Assembly (NCBI GenBank): GCA_963799245.1
Contig: CAWCWN010000003.1
Span: forward strand, 1,054,001 to 1,118,000
DNA: 64,000 nt
Source: CAWCWN01 sp963799245
GTDB lineage: Bacteria; Chloroflexota; Ktedonobacteria; Ktedonobacterales; Ktedonobacteraceae
Direction: 5' to 3'
Below, piece by piece: positions 1 through 9,340 of the stretch. How positions within the stretch are numbered: the first letter of the stretch is position 1; each line of letters begins with the position of its first letter. Both the position numbers and the translations under genes were made by a program. A model generated the notes under the pieces. It was given only the letters and a program-made list of their open reading frames with translations, was not told where the DNA came from and searched no databases.

Positions 1-158
1 TTTCCTTGCTCATCTGAACGTATATGGATACAGGCACATGAGACACCCCGAATTTTCGAGGTAGAGCTTAGAAGCGGATGAGCTCGCCAAAAAAGGCCTC
101 CGAAGATAGACTGAATGGATTGAAAATGAACTATTCAGTTCTCTTAGGAGGTCTTTTC

Positions 159-1538
159 ATGCGCAAACAGTATCCCATACCCGTTCCTAATGAGCAAGCT
201 CTACCTTATGAGGCTGCTGATATCGCCCAAGGTGTCGGTATTGAGCTGGCAACCTTTTTGTTTCCCTTGCTGGTGACCTTAGACAGCTTGCTCGATAAGC
301 GGCTCGTCCGGACCTTCTTGTCGAGCATCCAACTGATCATTACCTTTCGTGATCGCGTGCATGGCTTACTGCTCAGCGAGATGGGAGGCTACCTGCTCTC
401 GCCTGAACGAGAGCGGGCTGGGACCAAACGCCTGGCGAATGTCCTGCACTCGCCCAACTGGTCTGCCGAGGTGATTGAGCAGTTTCTCTGGCAGCGCGCC
501 ACACGCTTTCTCACCACCCTGGAGCAGCGCGCACAGCCGGCCTATGCCATCTGGGACGAGAGTGTGTGGGAGAAACCGGAAAGTCAGCAGATGGCAGATC
601 TCGGCCCCGTGCGCTCAAGTCAAGCCCATCGTCTCACACACTACAAGCCAGGCTACGCCAAGCCACCAAGCCGCCCCATCTGTGTGCCTGGCATGAATTG
701 GCTGGGTCTGATCGTGGTGGGACCAAAGGCGCGCTTGGGGCCGCCAGTGGTCGCCGCCATGCGCTGGTGGAGTCGTCGTGGTCTGCATGCTGACACGCAA
801 CGCCGACTGGAAGCCAGGTTGCTGCTCGACTGCGTGGCCACGTGGGGACGCTGGCCGATCCATGTCTTTGATCGCGGCTTTGCCGGCAGTCCGTGGTTGC
901 GCCTGTGTGTGGCCTTGCGGCAACGTTTCATTGTGCGCTGGCCGCACGGCCAGTATCTGCTTGACGAGCAAGGACGAGCCCGCAAAGCCTGGCAGATCGC
1001 TCGTGGCAAGCGCGCCTGGGGCCGACGCCGGATCTGGAATGCCCATCTCAATCGGCATCTGGACACCGCGGTGCTAGCGTTTCCTGTGAGGCATCCCGAT
1101 TTTGCCGTACCCTTCTGGCTGGTGGTCTCGCGGCAGGGAAAAGGTCGGCGCCCCTGGTATCTGCTGACGACCGAAGAGGTGCGCACGGAAGCGCAGGCCT
1201 GGCAGATCGTGTTTGCCTACGCCCGGCGCTGGCAAATTGAAGGCACCTGGCGCTTTACCAAGAGCGAGTTGGGGTTTGAATGCCCGCGTTTGCGCGAGTG
1301 GGAGCACTGCCGCAAATTGCTGTTGATGGCGACGTTGGCGTATGCGTTCTTGCTCAGCTTGATGCGCGAGGAGTGGCGCGGATGGCGAAGGTGGATGATG
1401 CATCACTACTGCCATCGCACAGGTAAGAAAGCGCGGGAAGCGAGCTTGCCGCTTTACCGACTGCGCTTAAGTTTGAGCCGCTTGTGGCAGGCCTACCCCC
1501 CACGTTTCGAGCTGTTGGCGATGCGTCGCTTAGAATGA
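159..1538 (+). CDS. IS4-type DDE transposase
   Basis: This 459-residue transposase would cut and rejoin the element ends. The start at 159 is chosen because a full AGGAGG ribosome binding site lies at 146-151; the frame is open upstream to 78 but without such a site. The DDE pattern is visible: an early Asp in AIWDESV, a second in VFDRGF, and a C-terminal block YARRWQIEGTWRFTK that fits the IS4 signature Y-x2-R-x3-E-x6-K with the catalytic Glu. The protein is rich in Arg and Trp, as usual for the family. The frame is unbroken, so the copy may be active. Family level is fairly sure; the IS subgroup is not. Confidence 0.8.
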   Translation: MRKQYPIPVPNEQALPYEAADIAQGVGIELATFLFPLLVTLDSLLDKRLVRTFLSSIQLIITFRDRVHGLLLSEMGGYLLSPERERAGTKRLANVLHSPNWSAEVIEQFLWQRATRFLTTLEQRAQPAYAIWDESVWEKPESQQMADLGPVRSSQAHRLTHYKPGYAKPPSRPICVPGMNWLGLIVVGPKARLGPPVVAAMRWWSRRGLHADTQRRLEARLLLDCVATWGRWPIHVFDRGFAGSPWLRLCVALRQRFIVRWPHGQYLLDEQGRARKAWQIARGKRAWGRRRIWNAHLNRHLDTAVLAFPVRHPDFAVPFWLVVSRQGKGRRPWYLLTTEEVRTEAQAWQIVFAYARRWQIEGTWRFTKSELGFECPRLREWEHCRKLLLMATLAYAFLLSLMREEWRGWRRWMMHHYCHRTGKKAREASLPLYRLRLSLSRLWQAYPPRFELLAMRRLE

Positions 1539-1835
1539 GTGGAGGGAGGAAGGAACTCAAAAGGAGAAGAAACAAGAAAGAACAGCTCTTGATTGGGAGG
1601 AGAGAGATCTCGCTCCAGAGATGTGTGTTGCCAGAAAAGGGAAAAGATGGCTCATGTGAAGAAGATCCAAGAGAACACGGGGAAGCAACAGAACGGAAAT
1701 GGCCAAGATCGAATGGGAGAACAAGAGAGAAGGAGAAATAGATGCAAACCTCTCTTGCACAAAAATCTCTTGTGTCTTCTCACGAAATATGCACATTCTC
1801 TACATGTTTCAAATCTATTCCATCCAAAAATACAA
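1539..1835 (+). other. Purine-rich non-coding tail inside the IS
   Basis: This stretch between the transposase stop and the right-end hairpin has no convincing gene. The plus strand is strongly purine-biased from about 1536 to 1740 (GGAGGGAGGAAGG-type runs), so overlapping frames look open without resembling any protein. It belongs to the IS because the right terminal repeat lies beyond it. Confidence 0.5.
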
Positions 1836-1872
1836 AAGATGGTTTTTCCTCTTATTCTGGAAAAACCATCTT
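1836..1872 (+). terminator. Perfect 14-bp hairpin near the IS right end
   Basis: Arms AAGATGGTTTTTCC (1836-1849) and GGAAAAACCATCTT (1859-1872) pair perfectly around a 9-base loop, 20 bases inside the right terminal repeat. It could end transposase transcription, block read-through into the fad operon 3' end, or be an element-end structure. No clean T tract follows, so the terminator role is tentative. Confidence 0.5.
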
Positions 1873-1964
1873 CGTATTTACCCCAAGCATGGAAATTCGG
1901 GGTGTCACATGTTGGCAGGCATACCCAATGTATATTTCCTGACGGTCAGAAACGACTATGGGCA

Positions 1965-4352
1965 TTAATTGCGCAGTGGTTTGCCCGTCATTAATATTGC
2001 CTGCATGCGCTCCTGGGTCTTTTCCATGCCGCACAGTCTGAGGAAGGCCTCGCGCTCCAGGTCAAGGACATACTGTTCACTGACAGGTGTAAGTGGCGAA
2101 CAATCGCCACCGCTGAGCACGCGAGCCAGATGGTGAGCAACGATGGCATCGTACTGGCTGATTTTCCCCTGCAGCATCATGCCATCGACCTGCTGTTCCA
2201 GTACCAGGCGCGCCCCTGCCCCTGGTAAAAGCAGCATATCTGGCCGGGCGGGCTGCCACTTCCCGTCCGCCAGCGCCTCCGCCAGGCGCAGCGCATCCGC
2301 TTTGGCGTCGCGCAAGAGCAGGTCACGGTTGGACGTGATGGCATCGCTTTTACGCAGGAAGCGCAGCTCCTGCGCCTCTGCCGCGCTGGTCGAGACGGTC
2401 GCCAGCGCAATAGTCTCAAATGCGCGGCGCACGGGCGCAAACGGCCCACCCGTCTTTCCGGCCAGCTGACTTTCCACGCCGGCTCCCTGACGCAGCAACA
2501 GCTCTTTGCAGCCTCCGCCGGCAGGTACCAGACCTACACCGACCTCAACCAGGCCAATGTACGACTCGGCATACGCGCGTGCGTGACCGCTGTGCATGAT
2601 GATCTCGCAGCCTCCGCCCAATGCGCGGCCGGCGGGGGCGACTACTACAGGTATGGGGCTATATTTGAGCAACTGGTGAGCCTGCTGGAGGCCATTGATT
2701 GCGCCCTCCAACATTTTCCATTCTCCCTGGCGCGATCCCATCAACACGAGCAGCAAGTTAGCGCCGGCAGAGAAATCCGCGGCCTCGTTGCCGATGACCA
2801 GCGCTCTAAACTGCTTGTGGCCCTCCTCAACGGCATAGCGCATGATCTCAATGATGTCCTCGTCGATGGCGTTCATCTTTGTATGAAACTCGATACAGGC
2901 AACGCCATCTCCAAGATCAAACAGGCTGGCTGAGCCATTATCGCGTACCACATTGCTCGCCTTGAGCGCCTGTAACGAGACGAGCCCCTGGGGAGCCAGC
3001 AGGGCTTTATAGCTGCCGCTGTGAAAATCAAAGTATGATCTCTGGCCCGGCGTGCCGCTGTAGAACGTACCCTGGCCTTCACTCTGGACGCGACGCACAA
3101 GTTCAGGCAGCTCTCTCCCCTGCAGGACCTTTGTCAACACCGCGGGATGCTGCAGCAGGACGTCCCACACCTCAAAGCTCCCCAGTTCAAAATTAAAGCC
3201 CCAACGCATGGCCTCGTCAATGGCAACAATGCTGTCGGCGATTTCGAGGGCCCGATCGGCGCTGTAGATCAGCGAATCTGCCATAGTCTGCCGCGCCAGC
3301 TGGCCGGCACGATCATCAGCGGCCAGGATGGTCAGCATACGTTCGACTGGATCATCGATGTTGCGCGCCGTCCCCAGCGATGGATAACGTACCTTTTGCT
3401 GCGGCTGGTACTCTAGAGTCGCAAGGTTGAGTTCGAGGATGGTCGACTCGCCGTCAGGGCTTTTCACGCGCTTATAAAAGCCCTGGCCGCTCTTCTCGCC
3501 CAGCATTGTGCGCCGCAGCATCTCACGCACAACCTCAGGCATACGGAAAATCTCGCGCTGCGGATCGTCGCTGGCGTTCGCATAGAGGTTATCGGCCACG
3601 TGTACCGTTGTATCCAGGCCTGAGAGATCCGCTGTACGGAAAACAGCAGATCTGGGACGTCCCATATTCGGCCCCAGAATAGCGTCCACCTCGCTGATGC
3701 TAAACCCTTCACTCAGTACATAGTGAAGCGTCGACATAAAGCCGTAGATACCAATGCGATTGGCGATAAAGTTGGGAGTGTCCTTGCAGGGCACTACTCC
3801 TTTACCCAGCACTTCCGTTCCGAAGCGCCGCATAAACTCCATCAGAGCGGGGTCGGTGTCTACGGCTGGTACCAGCTCCAGCAGCTTCATGTAGCGCACC
3901 GGGTTAAAGAAGTGGGTAATCAAGAAATGGCGACGAAAGTCAGAGCTGCGCCCCTCGATGAGCATGTGAGCGGGCAGGCCGGACGTGTTGGAGCTGATAA
4001 TTGTGGCGGGGGTCAGTGCCTGTTCGATCTTTGTGTACAGGCTGTGCTTGATATCCAGGCGTTCCACCACCGCCTCGATGATCCAGTCGACATCGGCCAG
4101 CTCCTCCAGGTCATCCTCGACGTTGCCCACAGTGATCAGGCTGGCGCCGCGTTTGCTATAGAAGGCCGCGGGGCGGGCCTTAAGGGTCTTCTCCAGGCCT
4201 GTACGCGCCACCTTATCACGGTCTCTGCCAGCATCGGGAGGGACAATGTCCAGCAGCAGGCTGGGAATACCGACATTGGCGAGATGGGCCGCGATCGCCG
4301 CGCCCATCTCGCCTGCGCCCAGCACAGCCGCCTTACGAATCTGATATGCCAT
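1965..4352 (-). CDS. fadN: 3-hydroxyacyl-CoA dehydrogenase / enoyl-CoA hydratase (FadN-like)
   Basis: This bifunctional enzyme hydrates 2-enoyl-CoA and oxidises 3-hydroxyacyl-CoA with NAD in beta-oxidation. At 795 residues it has the length of Bacillus FadN. An N-terminal Rossmann fold shows VLGAGEMGAAIAAHLA near residues 9-24. The C-terminal dehydrogenase domain follows to about residue 290. A crotonase-like domain lies around residues 470-680, with GRALGGGC at 575-582. It is the last gene of the operon and starts only 2 bases after the thiolase stop, so translational coupling is likely. The order here (ligase, fadE, fadA, fadN) differs from fadN-fadA-fadE of Bacillus. The function is well supported; substrate chain length cannot be read from sequence. 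Confidence 0.92.
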   Translation of the reverse strand: MAYQIRKAAVLGAGEMGAAIAAHLANVGIPSLLLDIVPPDAGRDRDKVARTGLEKTLKARPAAFYSKRGASLITVGNVEDDLEELADVDWIIEAVVERLDIKHSLYTKIEQALTPATIISSNTSGLPAHMLIEGRSSDFRRHFLITHFFNPVRYMKLLELVPAVDTDPALMEFMRRFGTEVLGKGVVPCKDTPNFIANRIGIYGFMSTLHYVLSEGFSISEVDAILGPNMGRPRSAVFRTADLSGLDTTVHVADNLYANASDDPQREIFRMPEVVREMLRRTMLGEKSGQGFYKRVKSPDGESTILELNLATLEYQPQQKVRYPSLGTARNIDDPVERMLTILAADDRAGQLARQTMADSLIYSADRALEIADSIVAIDEAMRWGFNFELGSFEVWDVLLQHPAVLTKVLQGRELPELVRRVQSEGQGTFYSGTPGQRSYFDFHSGSYKALLAPQGLVSLQALKASNVVRDNGSASLFDLGDGVACIEFHTKMNAIDEDIIEIMRYAVEEGHKQFRALVIGNEAADFSAGANLLLVLMGSRQGEWKMLEGAINGLQQAHQLLKYSPIPVVVAPAGRALGGGCEIIMHSGHARAYAESYIGLVEVGVGLVPAGGGCKELLLRQGAGVESQLAGKTGGPFAPVRRAFETIALATVSTSAAEAQELRFLRKSDAITSNRDLLLRDAKADALRLAEALADGKWQPARPDMLLLPGAGARLVLEQQVDGMMLQGKISQYDAIVAHHLARVLSGGDCSPLTPVSEQYVLDLEREAFLRLCGMEKTQERMQAILMTGKPLRN

Positions 4353-4354
4353 GG

Positions 4355-5551
4355 CTATGATATCCTCTCGATAATCGTTGCCAGGCCCTGACCGCCACCG
4401 ATGCAGAGGGTGGCGATACCTAGTGCCTTGTCAGCGGTCTGCAAATCGTTGATAAGCGTGGCCATCAAACGCGCACCGCTACAACCAAGTGGATGGCCCA
4501 GGGCAATCGCGCCTCCGTGCGGATTAAGCCTCTCTTCGTCGATGCCCATCGCTTTGACCACTGCGAGGCTCTGGGCGGCGAACGCCTCGTTCAATTCGAT
4601 GATGTCAATATCGCTTAGCTGCAGGCCGGCGCGTTGGAGCGCCTTTTTCATGGCGGGCACGGGTCCAATGCCCATAATATCGGGACGGACTCCCGCCACG
4701 GCCATGCTGCGCACCCTTGCCAGGGGCGTAATGCCAAGGTCGCGGGCTTTTTCAGCAGACATCAGCACCACGGCGGCAGCCCCATCATTGAGCGGGCTGG
4801 AATTACCGGCCGTTACGCTTCCCCCTTTGATAAAGGCGGGTTCAAGGGTGGCCAGCTTTGCCAACGACGTATCGCGGCGGGGACCCTCATCGATCTCCAG
4901 TGTAGCGCCGGAGGGCAAGGGTATCGGCACAATTTCGCGTTTGAAGATGCCGCTGTCGGTCGCGGCCAGCGCCCGCTGATGGCTGCGCAGGGCAAAGGCG
5001 TCCTGGGCCTCGCGGCTAATTTCGTACTCGCGGGCCAGGTTCTCCGCCGTCAGACCCATGGGAATGTAGCTTGAGTAGCCATATTCCAGCTCAGCTGGAG
5101 AATTGGCGGGAGCCGTCTCGTCAACGTCGTCCGACCTGACCAGACGCGGGTTGAAACTGGAGTTGAAGCCTCCCATGGGCACGCGCGACATGCTCTCGAT
5201 GCCGCCTGCCACGAAGGCGTCCCCCAGGTTGAGCATAATATTCTGCGCGGCCATATTGACGGCTTGCAGGCTGGAGGCGCAGAAACGATTGACGGTCACA
5301 CCGCCAGCTGTCTCCGGCAGGCCGGCCAGGGCCCCAACAATGCGCGCCAGGTTCATGCCCTGCTCCCCCTCGGGAAAGGCACAGCCCAGGATAACGTCTT
5401 CGATAAGCCCGCGATCAAGCTGTGGCACGCGTTCGACAGCAGCCCGGACTGCAATGGCGGCCAGGTCATCGGCGCGAATATCCCGTAGAGCGCCCTTGCT
5501 TGCCCGTCCAATCGGGGTGCGAACCGCGCTCACAATAACTGCTTCTGCCAT
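4355..5551 (-). CDS. fadA: Acetyl-CoA C-acyltransferase (3-ketoacyl-CoA thiolase)
   Basis: This 398-residue thiolase would cleave 3-ketoacyl-CoA with CoA to release acetyl-CoA, the last step of beta-oxidation. The nucleophile is Cys91 in NRFCASS. The other catalytic residues are His353 in ALGHPLG and Cys383 in LCIGGGQG. Length and motifs are canonical and there is no disruption. It lies 42 bases downstream of the acyl-CoA dehydrogenase and 2 bases upstream of the FadN-like gene, inside one operon. A degradative thiolase is favoured over a biosynthetic acetoacetyl-CoA thiolase by this context. Confidence 0.93.
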   Translation of the reverse strand: MAEAVIVSAVRTPIGRASKGALRDIRADDLAAIAVRAAVERVPQLDRGLIEDVILGCAFPEGEQGMNLARIVGALAGLPETAGGVTVNRFCASSLQAVNMAAQNIMLNLGDAFVAGGIESMSRVPMGGFNSSFNPRLVRSDDVDETAPANSPAELEYGYSSYIPMGLTAENLAREYEISREAQDAFALRSHQRALAATDSGIFKREIVPIPLPSGATLEIDEGPRRDTSLAKLATLEPAFIKGGSVTAGNSSPLNDGAAAVVLMSAEKARDLGITPLARVRSMAVAGVRPDIMGIGPVPAMKKALQRAGLQLSDIDIIELNEAFAAQSLAVVKAMGIDEERLNPHGGAIALGHPLGCSGARLMATLINDLQTADKALGIATLCIGGGQGLATIIERIS

Positions 5552-5593
5552 ATATATTCTCCTCTTTATTGCCTTCCCAGCCGGCTGTTCTAC

Positions 5594-7375
5594 CTACAAG
5601 GGGTAGCTCTGCTTCTCAACGATTACAGTGGCCAGCTCACGCTGCAGTGTGACTCCATTTACCACATAATCGCCGATATAAGCACGCAGGCGCGGCAGCT
5701 CTTGCCCGACTTCACTCTCGTTCATGTTGGACATGATCATCTGATCGAGATTCGCGCGCAGGCGTGAAAAAGCCAACCATGTGGCCAGGTTGGCCAGCTG
5801 AATATGCACATTACTATTCTCATCACCCCGGCGTGCCGCCTGGGTTGCACGGGCCAGAGCGCTATCAACCGCGTAGAGATCGATCAAGAGGTTCGCCAGG
5901 TACTCTATGAACTCTTCCTCATTCTCCAGGGCCTGCATATATTTCATAGCGATCTTCATGCCTGCGTAGATCGTCACGTCCTTGGCCCGCTCCAGCGCAT
6001 TGACGGCCGCGCGCAGCTCGGCGGGGATGGTCTCGTCCGTGTTATTCAAGGGCTTGCCGGCCGCAATACGGACCTCGATGGTGGGATAGAGAGACATCAT
6101 CGGAACCTTACCCGTCATGACACGCCGGAAGAGCGTAGCGGAGGCGAGCAGGCGATTAATCTCATTCGTACCCTCGAAGATACGCTGAATGCGGGCATCA
6201 CGGTAAGCTTTCTCGATGGGGTATTCCTGCATAAAGCCATAGCCGCCAAAGATTTGGACGCCCTCGTCAACGACGTACGCCAGGACTTCGCTGCCATTGA
6301 CCTTGGCGATGGAGGCCTCAATGGCGTATTCTTCGATCGCTTTGAAGGCCCCCTCTGTATCGCTGGCGCTGCGCCTGGCCTGTTCAATATTGGCGGTGGT
6401 GCGGAAGACTTCGCTCTCGGCGGCATAGGTCTCCGCTGCCATACGTGCCAGCTTCTTTTGTATCATACCGAAAGAGCTGATGAATTTGCCGAAAGCCTTG
6501 CGCTCAGTCGTGTAGGCCGCGGCCATACCAAGAGCCGCGCGCGCTCCCCCTACGGTGCCCGCGCCAAGCTTCAAACGCCCGATATTCAGGATATTAAAGG
6601 CGATTTTGTAACCTTTGTTAATCTCTCCCAGCAGGTTCTCAACGGGCACCTTCACATCGTCAAACATGACCTGGCGCGTGGATGAGCCCTTGATACCCAT
6701 CTTGCGCTCCTCTACGCCGGTCGAGACACCTGGCCAGCTCGCCTCCACGATAAAGGCCGAGGGTTTGTTGTCGCCAACACGCGCAAAAGCGATCATCACA
6801 TCGGCAAATCCCGCGTTTGAGATCCACTGTTTGGTGCCATTGAGGATGTAGTACTTGCTATCCTCGGAAAGATGAGCGCGCGTGCTCAGACCCATAGCGT
6901 CAGAGCCAACGCCCGGTTCGGTCAGAGCATAAGCTGCAATCCATTCGCCGCTCGCTAACTTCGGCAGGTATTTTGCTTTCTGGTCCTCGTTGCCATAAAA
7001 CACAATCGGCAGCGTACCAATAGTTGTATGCGCGCCAAAGGCCACGCTGAACGAAGCCTCGCGCATGGAGGAGGCGACCAGCGCGCTCGTCAGCAGTCCC
7101 AGTTCGGCCCCGCCATATTGTTCAGGCACATCGATCATAAGCAGGCCCTGCTCACCCGCCTGTTTGACAAGGCTGGGCATAAGGCCTGCCTCCTGGTGGT
7201 CAATCGCCTCAACCTTCGGTATGACCTCGCGCTGAATAAATGTCGCACTCGCTTCCTCTATCCAGCGCTGCTCTTCATCGCGCTGTTCCAGGGTAAATAT
7301 CTTGTCGGCGCTCTCACTGACCGGAGTGGTCAAAAACGCCGTACCGCTTTCAGTAGGTTTCATGGTTGTAGACAT
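5594..7375 (-). CDS. fadE: Acyl-CoA dehydrogenase (FadE-like, long form)
   Basis: This FAD enzyme performs the first oxidation of acyl-CoA to 2-enoyl-CoA and passes electrons to an electron-transfer flavoprotein. At 593 residues it matches the long form of Bacillus FadE. The N-terminal and middle domains carry the signature AYALTEPGVGSDAMG around residue 155. The C-terminal flavin domain carries YGFMQEYPIEKAYRD and RIFEGTNEINR. A C-terminal extension of about 150 residues follows, as in membrane-associated very-long-chain enzymes. It lies second in the operon, 54 bases after the ligase stop. No ETF genes are present in the window. Confidence 0.92.
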   Translation of the reverse strand: MSTTMKPTESGTAFLTTPVSESADKIFTLEQRDEEQRWIEEASATFIQREVIPKVEAIDHQEAGLMPSLVKQAGEQGLLMIDVPEQYGGAELGLLTSALVASSMREASFSVAFGAHTTIGTLPIVFYGNEDQKAKYLPKLASGEWIAAYALTEPGVGSDAMGLSTRAHLSEDSKYYILNGTKQWISNAGFADVMIAFARVGDNKPSAFIVEASWPGVSTGVEERKMGIKGSSTRQVMFDDVKVPVENLLGEINKGYKIAFNILNIGRLKLGAGTVGGARAALGMAAAYTTERKAFGKFISSFGMIQKKLARMAAETYAAESEVFRTTANIEQARRSASDTEGAFKAIEEYAIEASIAKVNGSEVLAYVVDEGVQIFGGYGFMQEYPIEKAYRDARIQRIFEGTNEINRLLASATLFRRVMTGKVPMMSLYPTIEVRIAAGKPLNNTDETIPAELRAAVNALERAKDVTIYAGMKIAMKYMQALENEEEFIEYLANLLIDLYAVDSALARATQAARRGDENSNVHIQLANLATWLAFSRLRANLDQMIMSNMNESEVGQELPRLRAYIGDYVVNGVTLQRELATVIVEKQSYPL

Positions 7376-7429
7376 AAAAATAGCTTCTCCTTAGCTTAGC
7401 ATCGGGGCTTGCTTACTGCACCATACGTC

Positions 7430-9169
7430 TCATTGCGTTACTTTTAACTCTCTACGTAGAACTTTGCCGACGAGGGATTTTGGCAGGCTAGTGCGGAACT
7501 CCAGGACTCTGGGTATTTTGTGGCGCGTCAGATTGCGCTCGCAAAAGGCCAGGATATCCTTGCGCGTCGCCGCTGATGGTTCATTTCCCGGCTTCAGCAC
7601 GATAAACGCGGCCACGGTCTCACCGCGGTATTCATCGGGCACGCCCACGACGGCGGCCTCTGCGACGGCCGGATGCTGGAAAAGGACCCCTTCAATTTCG
7701 CGAGGATAGATATTAAAACCACCAGCGATGATCAAATCCTTGGCGCGCTCTTTGATGTAGAAAAAACCGTCTGCATCCATCGTACCAAGGTCTCCGGTGT
7801 GCATCCAGCCATTGCTAAAGATGGCTGCGGTCTCTGTCTCGCGCTTCCAGTAGCCGCGCATGATATTAGGCCCCTTGACCACGATCTCACCAACCTCTCC
7901 CACAGGCAGCGCTTCGCCAGTCATCTGATCCAGAATTGCCGCCTCCATGTTGGGCAGTGGCAGACCAATGCTGCCGTGACGATTATGCTCGGTCAAAGGA
8001 TTACAATGGGTGACGGGGCCGGCCTCGCTCAGGCCATAGCCTTCAACCAGTTTAGCATGGGCAATCGCTTCGAAATCGGACTGGACCTTGGCGGGCAGGG
8101 GAGCGGCCCCGCTGATACAGAATTTGACCGAACTCAACTGCTCGGTGCGCTTACCCGCTTCCTTCATAATGGACAGATACATGCTCGGAATGCCCGGGAA
8201 AAGTGTCGGGCGATACTGGCGAATGGCCTTGACCACGTCATCAGGCTTAAAGCGTGGCAAGAGCACCATCGTGGCAGCAGCGAGCAGCGAGAGATTCATG
8301 CCCACCGTCATGCCGTATGAATGGAAAAAAGGGGCCACGCACAGTGTTATCTCCCTGGCGGTTTTCGCCCGCGGTGTCCAGTAGCGCGCCTGCATGGCAT
8401 TTGCCAGCAGATTGCGATGCGTCAACATAGCGCCTTTTGCAAGCCCCGTCGTTCCGCCCGTATATTGCAAAACAGCCAGATCGTTCCCGGAGGCCGGCAC
8501 CGGTAGATTGAAAACCTCGATACCTTTCCTGGTATGTGACTGCAGCATATCGCTCATTGCATGGAGCATCGGGTCCTCGTGACGTTCTTTATCACTCAGG
8601 CGCGGCTCAAGATGCCTGGCGTTCATCTGGCTGAGGGGATAAAGGGTATGTAACATTGACGGCAAGTAATCAGCAGGATGCGTCAAAATAACGTGTTGCA
8701 GCACCGTATTGGCCCGCACAGTACGCACTACCGGATAGAAATCATCGAGCATGACGATGGCACGCGCATCCGCATCGGCCAGTTGATGTTGCATCTCGCG
8801 CTCAGTATAGAGAGGATTAGTTGGTACAACCACTGCTCCCGCGCGCAATGCGCCATAAAAAGCAATCGGGTATTGGGGGATATTGGGTAGAGCAATAGCA
8901 ACGGAGTCGCCCTTGCCGATGCCTAATTTTTGTAGTCCGGTCGCGAAGCGATTGGCCAGTGAAGAAAGCTGGGCGTAACTGAGCCTTGTCCCATAGTAGA
9001 TGATCGCAGTCTGAGCTGGATATTTGCTCACTGCTTGATCGAGCAGCCATGGCAGGGGGTGATCCGGAATATCGAGCTGAGCAGGCACTCCCTGCTCATA
9101 GAAACGCACCCAGGGGCGGCTAGCGACTAATTCTTCTTGAGAGCTATTCATTACTGGTGGATCAGACAT
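7430..9169 (-). CDS. Long-chain-fatty-acid-CoA ligase
   Basis: This 579-residue enzyme activates free fatty acid with ATP and CoA and feeds the three oxidation enzymes downstream. The AMP-binding loop YTGGTTGLAKGAM is near residue 235. The adenylation core motif HTGDLGTMDADGFFYIK and the C-terminal domain hinge follow near residue 440. The last residues include the conserved Lys region (LVGKVLRREL) expected of the family. It is the first gene of the operon and faces the divergent regulator at 9341. Another start (Met7) is possible, but the first ATG at 9169 is used here. Confidence 0.9.
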   Translation of the reverse strand: MSDPPVMNSSQEELVASRPWVRFYEQGVPAQLDIPDHPLPWLLDQAVSKYPAQTAIIYYGTRLSYAQLSSLANRFATGLQKLGIGKGDSVAIALPNIPQYPIAFYGALRAGAVVVPTNPLYTEREMQHQLADADARAIVMLDDFYPVVRTVRANTVLQHVILTHPADYLPSMLHTLYPLSQMNARHLEPRLSDKERHEDPMLHAMSDMLQSHTRKGIEVFNLPVPASGNDLAVLQYTGGTTGLAKGAMLTHRNLLANAMQARYWTPRAKTAREITLCVAPFFHSYGMTVGMNLSLLAAATMVLLPRFKPDDVVKAIRQYRPTLFPGIPSMYLSIMKEAGKRTEQLSSVKFCISGAAPLPAKVQSDFEAIAHAKLVEGYGLSEAGPVTHCNPLTEHNRHGSIGLPLPNMEAAILDQMTGEALPVGEVGEIVVKGPNIMRGYWKRETETAAIFSNGWMHTGDLGTMDADGFFYIKERAKDLIIAGGFNIYPREIEGVLFQHPAVAEAAVVGVPDEYRGETVAAFIVLKPGNEPSAATRKDILAFCERNLTRHKIPRVLEFRTSLPKSLVGKVLRRELKVTQ

Positions 9170-9250
9170 TACTTACCTGCTCCTCTCATAGAGATTACCC
9201 GGGCGACAGAGTTAGCGCCTTTTAAGCAGAAAAAATCCCTTTGCTTTATT

Positions 9251-9277
9251 ATATGGTGTTAACAACCATATTAACAC
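9251..9277. promoter_or_regulatory. Interleaved palindromes between fad operon and regulator
   Basis: ATATGGT (9251-9257) pairs with ACCATAT (9265-9271) around the self-complementary core GTTAAC. A second perfect pair, GTGTTAA (9256-9262) and TTAACAC (9271-9277), overlaps it. The site lies 82 bases upstream of the acyl-CoA ligase start and about 65 bases upstream of the regulator start. That is where a shared operator would be expected. Binding by the neighbouring regulator is inference. Confidence 0.5.
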
Positions 9278-9340
9278 GTTGCCAGCTAACATTTTTTGGG
9301 GCATAATGAGCAAGTAGCTAACGTAGTGAAAACACCAGGT

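Larger units (their letters stand above)
37..1911 (+). mobile_element. IS4-family insertion sequence with terminal inverted repeats
   Basis: The element is bounded by imperfect terminal inverted repeats. The left end at 37-55 reads CATGAGACACCCCGAATTT. The complement of the right end (1911-1893) reads CATGTGACACCCCGAATTT, 18 of 19 identical. It encloses one transposase gene and a long non-coding tail of about 350 bases. No target-site duplication is obvious next to the repeats, so the exact outer ends could be a few bases off. The IS4 assignment comes from the transposase motif. Confidence 0.72.

Noticed and set aside
1593..1994. Open frame of about 130 codons in the purine-rich IS tail
   Set aside because: Low-complexity Lys/Arg/Glu composition caused by the biased sequence; no ribosome site or family resemblance, and it runs through the element end.
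5804..6685. 293-codon frame opposite the acyl-CoA dehydrogenase gene
   Set aside because: Antisense shadow of a well-conserved enzyme; no motif of its own.
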